Positions 56,267 to 64,000 of a stretch of DNA of 64,000 nt are shown here, piece after piece (the stretch's first letter is position 1; every line of letters begins with the position of its first letter). The DNA is taken from NCBI RefSeq assembly GCF_020906515.1, contig NC_085853.1, forward strand, positions 434,001 to 498,000, written 5' to 3'. The position numbers and the translations under genes are program-made. Below the pieces are notes generated by a model, which was not told the DNA's origin, did not search any database, and saw nothing but the letters and a program-made list of their open reading frames with translations. The stretch comes from Vanrija pseudolonga (lineage: Eukaryota; Basidiomycota; Tremellomycetes; Trichosporonales; Trichosporonaceae).

Positions 56267-57368
56267 ATGATGATGGCGGCGCATGGCCACGGCCACGGCC
56301 CGCAGCCGCCTCTACACTACGCCACAACGGGGCTCGCGACGCCGGCCTTTGCCAGCAACCCTCTCCCACACGACATCGCCCACATCGTCCACCCCGCCCC
56401 GCAGCCGCCACAACCCCAGGCCCAACCCCAGGCCCAGCCCCTCGCCTTCCTCGAGCCCCGCGTGTCGAGCATCCTCGTCAACCCGTACGCCTCGGCCTCC
56501 GGCTTCCCAACCGGACCAGTACCCCCGTCGGCCGCCGAGGGCGAGTGGCGCAGGCCGCCCCCGCGCGCGATTGACACGAGACCGCCGCCCGTTGCAGGCC
56601 GCCAGAGGCCGCACTCGGCCGCTGCCGCGCACTCCGTGCCGCCCCATTCGGCCCCGGCGAGCACGGAGCGCCACTCGCCGTCCCTCTCTGCCGCGTTCCA
56701 GCGGCGTGCAAGCGCAGCCGGTACCACGAAGCGGCGGTACGCGCACGGTGAGTCCTCACCATGCGACTCGGCTCGACTGACGCCGCCAGAGGGCGGCCCG
56801 GGGCCAGTAACCGGCCTCCGCCGCCGCTCGGCCCCGCACCACCCGTACCCGTACGCCCCGCAAGCGTACGCGTTCCCCGCGCACCCGGTCGTCGTGGTGC
56901 CGCTCGCGCATTGGGGGTACACGCCGTCATGGGAGCACGCCGGCGTGCCGACTGCGCCGCTGTCCGCGCCGCCGCACCACGTCCCGCACGAGTACTACCG
57001 CCCCGTGTCGGTGCCGCCGATCGTGCGGACAGCGAGCGGCACGCGCCTCTCCGCGCTGCCGGAGATGAGCATGCCGCCGTGGGGCGACGTCCGGCCGTGG
57101 CCGCCGCTCCTGGTCCAGGAGACGCCAGCCACTACGCCGACAACGACGCGGTACTGGCGCGTCGAGTCAGGCGGTGTCAGCAGTCAGGAGTGAGTACGCC
57201 GTTTGACCCGCCGCTGACACGCAAAGCGACGAGTCGACCCCCACGCCCACACCCGAGCAGCCTGAGCGCGCGACCACACCCAACTCGGCCCCACCCAACA
57301 ACCCCGTCACCGCCCCCGCCCCCGTCGTCGACGTGTTTGGCCGTGTCGTCAGCGCACCGTGCCCCTGA
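56267..57368 (+). CDS. Hypothetical Pro/His/Ala-rich protein
   Basis: No domain is recognised. The product begins MMMAAHGHGHGPQPPLHYATTG and is disordered, with Ala/Gln/Pro, His and Arg clusters, SVPP, PPRAIDTRPPP, and a region HPYPYAPQAYAFPAHPVVVVPLAHWGY. The end is supported by a good donor at 57190 (GA/GTGAGTACG), a 37-nt intron (57190-57226), and an exon reading DDESTPTPTPEQPE...VFGRVVSAPCP to a stop at 57366-57368. A second intron-like segment, 56748-56789 (42 nt, GTGAGT..CTGAC..CAG), preserves frame whether removed or kept, giving 340 or 354 residues. The same frame is open upstream to ATG 56069 except for one TGA. It may be a transcription-factor-like or regulatory protein, but that is guesswork. 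Confidence 0.6.
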
Positions 57369-58462
57369 TAAGCTCGCTGCTGCCCCGCACAGACGCAGTC
57401 TCGGCTTCTTGTGTGTAATGTTGTCTGGTTAGTGCCACCACACCCGTCATTGTGGCTCCCATCGTTGTGCTGTCGTCTCGCCAGTTCTTGTAGCTCATTG
57501 TCCGCCTTCCTCGCATGTACACGGTTGTTGCGTAGCGTCGGCAGTAGCGGAACGCTTCGGGGCCGACAGGACGCGACGCGAGCGGCTGTGCGGCAACGCT
57601 CCCTCCCCGGCAAGTGGCTTTTCCAACGTCGTCGTGTGATCTCGGCGGCGTCGTGGCGTCTTGACGCCTTGGCGATGTGCGCGGCGCTGTTGGCGATGGC
57701 GGGGTCCTACAGCCCCAGAGGCAGCAAACGTGCCCTCTACCCACCCACTCGCGCACTCGCCGAAGACTCTCCGTGTCCCGCGCCCGCGTCCCCACGACGC
57801 TTGGCCGCCCCAGCGCGTCGCGCGCGTCGTGTCTGGGGTCTCCTGCAGATCACATCACCTCGGCGCCGATCCGCGCTGCTGTGACGACCAGCGCGTACGA
57901 GCACAACCACAAATTTTCTCGCGTGGCAATGTGTCGCGGCTGGCGTGCCGCGACGTCGGATAGCGTTGCCAACCTGTCCGCGGCATCGGCAATCTACGGC
58001 GCAATTCCAACACCCAGAACCCGTCGGCGGTCGTCGAGGCGTCGGTCGACCCACTTTTATTTTTCAGGTGGAGAGCCAGTGGGCTCTCGAGGCTGGCTGC
58101 AGCCCAGGAAGCCCAGCCACAGAGGGTCAGCTGGATGCTGCATGGCAGGATCGACCCAGGGCCCCCACACTGAATGCCATGCGCTGCTGCCTTGCCTTGG
58201 ACGGCGCGCCGGCTCTTACCTGTCGGTGCGGAACAGGCCGAGGCTGCTCCAATCTCGGTTAACCATGGGCAACGGACGGCGGGCCAAGCCTTGCCTGCCT
58301 GCCTGCTTGTCCGGGCTGCCCGGCAGGCAGGCAGGCATCAAGCCAGCAAACCTGACGACTGGCTCCAACGAGGCAGCCCGCTCTTTTAACAGCGAGCGCG
58401 CGTCGTAGCAGCGTTGAATCCCCCCATCCACCACCACCACAACCACAGCAACACAAGCAACA
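57369..58462. promoter_or_regulatory. Intergenic, LOR gene promoter with hairpin
   Basis: 1.1 kb between plus-strand genes. A strong nested inverted repeat sits at 58292-58337, about 125 bp before the next ATG. Frames in the block overlap and look like chance. Confidence 0.45.
58292..58337. repeat. Nested hairpin upstream of LOR gene
   Basis: TGCCTGCCTGCCTGC (58292-58306) pairs perfectly with GCAGGCAGGCAGGCA (58323-58337). The loop itself holds CCGGGC-T-GCCCGG (58311-58323), a second perfect stem. Confidence 0.85.
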
Positions 58463-59533
58463 ATGTCTGCCACCCCCGACTCCATCTTCCCCCTCGAGGC
58501 GCCCCTCAAGCTCTCGCCGGGCGACTACATCTCCGAGGAGCCCGTCACCCTCCACATCAAGGACAAGTTCCTGTCGTACATTGGCGTGAGTGGGAGTCGC
58601 GGCGGCCGTGAGGCCAGCGCGCGACGATGATGAGCAGGAGAACATGCCGCTGACCCCCGCCCAGTCCGGCTTCAACATCACCAACACCAAGACCGGCGAG
58701 CGCGCGTTCAAGGTCGAGTCCAAGCTCTTCTCGCTTTCGGGCACCATGAGTGAGTAGAAGTGGTCGCGAGCGCGGTGATGGCGACGATCGAGTCTGCCGC
58801 CGAGCTGTCTGCCGCGTTCTGCTGCATCCCGCACCCCCGAGAACGCTGCTCACTCCCCAGTCTTCGAGTCGCCCGATGGCAAGACCGACCTCTTCCGTCT
58901 CCGCTACCACCCCCTCGAGGGCGGCTACTTCCTTGCCGAGCGCCTCGACATGCTTGACCCCAACTCGATCTTCTCGGGACCCGAGAACATGGTCATGTTC
59001 ACCGTTGAGGAGACCAAGATCCGTGAGTTCGGGCGCGGATGGATGGATGGCACGGGCGGCACGGACCGTCTCGGGCCTTATCGCCTTATCGCAGTAGAAC
59101 TGAGCTGACACCCGCCCCAGCCGACGGCACCAAGACGTACGCCGCCTCGCTCTACCTCGTCCGCGGCAACAAGGCCGTCCGCGGCCCCCGCCTCTACCTC
59201 CGCGGCGGCTTTGACGGCGGCGAGATTGTCCTCTCCACCACCGGCCAGGTGGTCGCCGTCATCTCGCGCACCTCGGAGGACGCGTTCGGCAAGATGGCCC
59301 AGGAGAAGGAGCCCGACAGCTACTTTGTCACCGTCGCCCCCGGCATGGACTACGCCGCCGTCGCCGGCATCGCCGTGTGCTTCAACGAGCTCCACAACAA
59401 GGTCTCCAAGTCGCACACTGGCTCGCAGCGCGAGAGCAGGAGCGCGTCGCGTATCGGCTCGCGCTCGGCCTCGCGCGCCGCCTCCAGGAGCAGGAATGCC
59501 TCGCCCCGTCGCCAGACCGAGGGCGAGATCTAA
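58463..59533 (+). CDS. LURP-one-related (tubby C-terminal-like) protein
   Basis: Four exons (introns after YIG, after GTM and after EETKI, each GTGAGT) give a protein of the LOR/tubby C-terminal-like fold, a beta-barrel related to phospholipid scramblases. Visible pieces: PLKLSPGDYISEEPVTLHIKDKFLSYIG, SGFNITNTKTGERAFKVESKLFSLSGTM, IFESPDGKTDLFRLRYHPL, FLAERLDML, TYAASLYLVRGNKAVRGPRLYLRGGFDGGEIVLSTTGQVVAVISR, DSYFVTVAPGMDYAAVAGIAVCFNELHN, the last being the family's hydrophobic central-helix region. The tail SQRESRSASRIGSRSASRAASRSRNASPRRQTEGEI is Arg/Ser-rich, possibly phosphorylated. Membrane association through the central helix is a family inference. Cellular role unknown; LOR proteins are a loosely defined group. 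Confidence 0.88.
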
Positions 59534-61525
59534 GCAGCGCATTGCTGGCTTGTTCACACCACCACCTCTGTTGTCTTTCTGGGAGGGCAGCCGCCTGCCC
59601 CATACTACTTAATAATGCAAGATATGGATGATTTTCTTGATGCCCAGCGTTGCTGTGGGTCGGCAACTGCGACTCGCCGTCACCTGTTCCTCACGACTGC
59701 GCTGCAAACTCTAACTCTGTGCGCGTCGCCAACTCGACGCGGGGCGATGACGCCCAGACTGGGCGGTTTTATTTTGGTCAAGTGGTCGTTGCCGTGCTAC
59801 AGTGCCCGCTGAGGCACTCACCCGCTGTCGGGAGGAACCGGTGCGGTCACGGGCACGGCGTACGGCATGTTCATGTTCTCATGATGCCATGGTGAGGGCT
59901 GTGATCTGCACGACGGGTAGACCATGGAGCCATGCTTGCATGCTCGGTGCGGTATAGTCATGGCGGTGTCGCGTGCCGTGGTCGTGTGGTTGGTGTCTTG
60001 GTCGTGTGAGTGTCGCGCGACTTGGCCGCGAGGTCTTCACCCCGCATGATCGTCGACCTGCATGCACCAGCAATAAGAGAGAGTGTAGTCTGGCCGCCCC
60101 CGAGAGGACGCCCAGACCGAGCCAGATATTGAGCGAGTGAACCAGCCGAAGCCAGCACAAGACGAGGACCTCCCCTAAGACTATGAGTCGCTGTGCAATG
60201 GGCGAGCCCCAAGCCTAACTGCCGCCAGAGTGAGGGGCGGTAAACAGTTCAAGCAAGGTAAGTATGAAAGCAGGCGAAATTCGGTTTGCTATGAGCAGGT
60301 CGAGGCTCGTCTTCGGATCCCCGTCGCGCAATGACTTTTGAAGTAGTCTAGACGCAACCTTATTGGCCCATTAGCTTCTGTTACATAATCTGAAATAGCC
60401 TACCAACAGGTTCAGGGCACAGGCCGATCCGACTTTCGGGCAAACAGGAACGTCAACATTGCGCGAGCAGCCAAAGTTTGACGGCAGGCAGCGGCAGCGG
60501 CCAGTAGCGGGCACTTTGCTTGGTACAGGTACTCTCAATTGCCAAGGGTAAGCTAGGGAGAAGGCGAAAGGCGTACGCAGGCTATACAGCAGACGGACGG
60601 GCAAATACAGCGGTGATTGTTAGGCACGAACGAGGATCCTTTGTAACACATGAACCAGCCTTTGGACGGGCGGGTGCGAGAGAGGGGAGCAAGGGTGAGA
60701 GAGACGAAGGCAATGGGGGTTGCTCGACTCGGGCAGGGGCAGTAGCAGCTTGCAATGCAATGTATGCTCTTACCTCGGCACCTCGGCAGACTGTTGCATG
60801 CTACTACTTGCTACTTGCCCACCTGCGGTGATCATGTCATGATGTTATGTGTTGCGATGCAGAGTAGTACACCGCCCGTGTGGTTGTTGCGGTGTGTCGC
60901 GGTGTGTCATTCCGCTAAAAGCTAGGTACAGGCCACCGCCTTTGTGGGCGTTTGTGTTGGTCCGCGTCCGCCGGCCGTCCAGTCCAGCTGGTCCAGCCAG
61001 TTCCAGGGAAGCGTGCAGCGGACAGAGGGAGGCGGCGCGAAATGACTTCTCAAGATCCCATTGCGGATCGCGGCCGATGGCTGCTACTCACGGCGGCGGA
61101 AGAAGGGCATGAACAACAGCCTCGACCGACTGGCTGCCTGGTTGGCTTGCACCGCCGCCGCCGCCGCCGCCGCCGGCAGCCGGCTGGCTGGCTGGCTACT
61201 GCCTAGCCTGCTGCTACCAGTCCTCGTCCTCATGTCATGTATCTGCTGGCTGCCCCTACAAAGTTCCCAGCCGGCCGCCCTTATCCCTGCCAGCCTACCT
61301 CACCGCACCCTCCTTCCGTCTCGACTCTTAACAGAACATTACATTGCAGCGTACTAGACTTTATCTCTATCACTGTACATTTGCTTGCGACCGAAACAAA
61401 CAGCGGCGACATCGGTGCGAAGGAACGGACAAACAATCAGCCAGCGACTAGCATCGCTTCATCCGTCACCTCACCCCCACGACCCGCCTTCTCTCTCCCT
61501 TCCCCCCGGCCGACACACACCTACC
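59534..61525. other. Intergenic, GH17 gene promoter
   Basis: 2 kb between plus-strand genes. Contains a CCG-type tract (about 61152-61174) and a GGCT tetranucleotide tract (61181-61197). No gene is supported; long frames around 60849-61357 are Arg/Pro-rich and overlap. Confidence 0.5.
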
Positions 61526-64000
61526 ATGACCACCACGCCCCCAGCTCTCCCTCACAGCCTATCATGGGAGCAGCCTGCGCCGCAGCAGCGCTACACCCCC
61601 GTCCCCGGCTTTGAGCGCCCGCCCAGCATGGCCAGCCTGAGCCAGATGGCGTCGGGTGGGCCGTCGACCCCGTTGGCCGAGGAACGCCCGCTTGTGAATG
61701 ACCATGGTGAGTGGACACAAATATCGCTGGCGGCGGCGGCGGCGGGCAATGGTCTTGTGTGTGTGTGGGCTTGGCCCGTCCTCGAATAACGACATGACGA
61801 CGACAAGGGGATCTTGTCGGCCGTGGCCGCAGCAGTTGTACTGCGGACAGACCAGATCGGTCCTTGCTCGCAGCAATAGTAGCAGCTGCCGGCGCTCAGA
61901 CACACACTACTCTGAGCGCCGCCGAGCATCAATGGACAGCGCATTGATACGCAAGCCTGCTACGCAGGCTGGCTGTGTCATGCTGCTGGTGGGCGCAGAG
62001 ACCGAAGGGCCAACAGTACCAGTGCAGGTTTGCAGTGTCGGGCAACGGCGCCCCTGGCTGTTTGGCCTGGCTGGTTGCTCAGGCCCTTGTTTGGCTAGGG
62101 CCTGGTGGTGGTGGTTGCTGCGAGCGGTGGCATCTCACGGGCTCTGTTTAGCATGCCGTCGTTGGGTTCGGTTGGCTCGATGCGTCCATCTAGAACTCAA
62201 ATGCGTGCTGGGCATTGCAGCTGGTGCTGTTACTGCGGCATTCGAGGGTCGCCGTCGTCGTGTTCGATATGTCGGTTCGGTCACCGTCGTTGGCACGTTA
62301 CGCGCTAATTAGTGGTGCTCTTTGGCCTTGGGACGTGTCGTGGGCTATTACGCCTTTTTGGGCACCGAGGCGCACTTTGCGCCAAGGGACAAGAATAGCT
62401 TGGATCGCATTCAACGTGCCCACTGCCCGCGACCTCGCAGCCCAGAGGCAGCCCCCGGGCACTCCCTTGTGCTCACGCCCCCCTCTCCCACTTCACATCG
62501 TCGTGCATTCAATCTCTCTTGACATTCCCTCTACACAACCTCTTCTACCACCCGTCCTCTGTCTCACGCATCACTCGTTCAATCCCACTCTCTTTCCCCC
62601 CCGCCATTCAGCATCTGCCTCCCCCTCAGCCGCTAACCAGCCCCTTTCCGAAACAGACCACTACGACCCAGAGTCGCTCCCCCCTCCGCACCGTGCGTCC
62701 ATCTACTCCGATCCCTTCAAGCACACGGATCGACCCCCTTCGCAAACCGCTCAGTCCGACACGGCTTCGCAAATGTCTGGATACTCCAACAGAAATCCCA
62801 ACCGCTCTCAATACGCAAACATGGACAGCCCTAACGGTGGTGCCATCCCATACGGCGCTGGCGCGGGAGCAGGTGGCGGTGGCTACGCGCAGTACCGCGG
62901 CGAGCAGACCCCTTACACCTCTTCAGCGCACGACAACATCCCTGCCGACCAGTTGTGGGCCATGGAGGCCGGCAAGGAGCGCATTCAAAACTACAACCAC
63001 AACCCCGACGATGCTGAGCGCAAGGCAAGGACCAAGAAGCTCATGTGGTTCCTCGCCATCGTCGGCGTCCTCGCCGTGGCCGGTATTGTCGCCGGTGTCG
63101 TCGTCTCGGTCACGAGCAAGAAGCACAACGGCTCGTCCGACAGCAGCTCGAGCAACTCGAACGGCGGCGACGGTAGTGGCAACGGTACCTCTGGACCATC
63201 AGTCGTCCTCCAGGACCCCAACGACCCTTCAAACTTCCAGAAGGACAGCCGTCTCCACAACGTCTTCTGGGGCATGGCCTACGACCCCGATGTAAGTGGC
63301 GACGAATTTGGGCCCGGGCGCGCGTTGTTCTACGTCGCGGCGGCCCCGAACACCGCTTGGCAGCGCATTGACACAACACCAGGGAGCCATTCTGCCCAAC
63401 TGTGGCGCCCTCCAGGCCAACGTCACTCGTGACATTCAGATTCTGTCGCAGCTTACCACCCGTCTTCGTCTCTACGGAGCCAACTGCAACGTTACTGCTC
63501 TTGTTCTCCAGGCTATCAAGGACACCAAGGTTAACATGACCATTTACCCTGCCATTTGTGAGTGCCACAAACCAGGCACACCTGTGCTAACGGGCTTTAG
63601 ATGTCGACTCCAACACTCAGGCCTTCAACGACCAGCTCAAGGCTGTCACGAGCGCAATCAGCACCTACGGCGAGGACTACATTGAGGGTGTACGTACCAG
63701 ACCCCCTTACCACACTTGCTCATACTCGCAGCTTGCCGTCGGTAACGAGTTCATCCTCAACGAAGTCGGCTCGGTCAACACTGGCGGCGCCTACACCACT
63801 GCCATTACGTCTCTCAAGACCAAGATCAACACTGTCAACCAGACCATCACCGCCATGAACCTCAAGAAGCACATCCCCATTGGCACAGGAGACGCCGGCA
63901 GTGTCATGTCGGTTGCCCTCGCCAACGACATCGAGTTCTTCATGGCCAATGTTCACCCATGGTTCGGTGCTCTTCCTATCAACCAGGCTGCGCAGTGGAC
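61526..64000 (+). CDS. Membrane-anchored GH17 glucan beta-1,3-glucosidase, 5' part
   Basis: Glucan endo-1,3-beta-glucosidase of the type II membrane-bound group (BtgC/eglC-like) that remodels the cell wall. Exon 1 (61526-61706) gives MTTTPPALPHSLSWEQPAPQQRYTPVPGF... and, after a 950-nt intron (61707-62656), DHYDPESLPPPHRASIYSDPFKHTD and a Ser/Gln/Gly-rich cytosolic segment. A single transmembrane helix LMWFLAIVGVLAVAGIVAGVVVSV follows (preceded by basic ERKARTKK), then a Ser/Gly/Asn linker, and the GH17 barrel begins with FWGMAYDPD, NCGALQANVTRDIQILSQLTTRLRLYGANCNV, VNMTIYPAI and FNDQLKAVTSAISTYG. LAVGNEFILNEVG contains the catalytic acid Glu of the VGNE motif. The C-terminal half (nucleophile region) lies beyond the window edge. 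Confidence 0.9.

Overview
This is a nuclear window from a GC-rich, intron-rich fungus, most likely a yeast-like tremellomycete (Trichosporonales/Cryptococcus relatives; inferred from protein content, not tested). The evidence is genes split by many tiny GT..AG introns (mostly about 32-60 nt, with branch-point-like CTGAC/CTGAT just before the acceptor), a plant-type P3A proton pump as in basidiomycete yeasts, a spliceosomal CWC15, PET127, OPY2-like and SCH9 homologues, and no operon or bacterial features. I saw no tRNA, rRNA, CRISPR array or recognisable transposon or virus-like protein. Twenty-two protein genes are supported, two of them cut by the window edges.

Layout. 0-7 kb (all minus): 5' part of cullin-1 (CUL1), splicing factor CWC15, an unrecognised mitochondrial protein, and an OPY2-like membrane anchor. 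9.3-14.8 kb: phosphoglucomutase (minus) and bifunctional purine enzyme ADE5,7 (plus) are divergent. 16-27 kb: a low-complexity ORF, a SYLF/Ysc84-like actin and lipid-binding protein, PET127 (mitochondrial RNA), SEM1/DSS1 (proteasome lid; divergent from PET127) and RIC8 (G-alpha chaperone/GEF). 26.8-35.2 kb is an 8.4-kb stretch without a convincing gene, ending at the promoter of PMA1. 35.2-48.2 kb: PMA1, guanine deaminase, a histone-H1-like basic/acidic protein, branched-chain aminotransferase and the AGC kinase SCH9. 50.5-64 kb (all plus): TSR4/PDCD2-like ribosome biogenesis factor, a GH89 alpha-N-acetylglucosaminidase, a Pro/His-rich orphan whose frame is split by one TGA, a LURP-one-related (LOR) protein and the start of a membrane-anchored GH17 glucanase.

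The genes are not a pathway cluster. Several belong to growth and nutrient control (SCH9, RIC8, OPY2-like, PMA1, CUL1) and others to core metabolism (PGM, ADE5,7, GDA, BCAT); their adjacency is probably ordinary eukaryotic gene order. No new multi-gene system could be shown. The most unusual items are the gene-free block before PMA1, a phosphoglucomutase start codon interrupted by an intron, several 32-42-nt introns, a tandem duplication inside a SYLF-gene intron, and the TGA-split Pro-rich frame.
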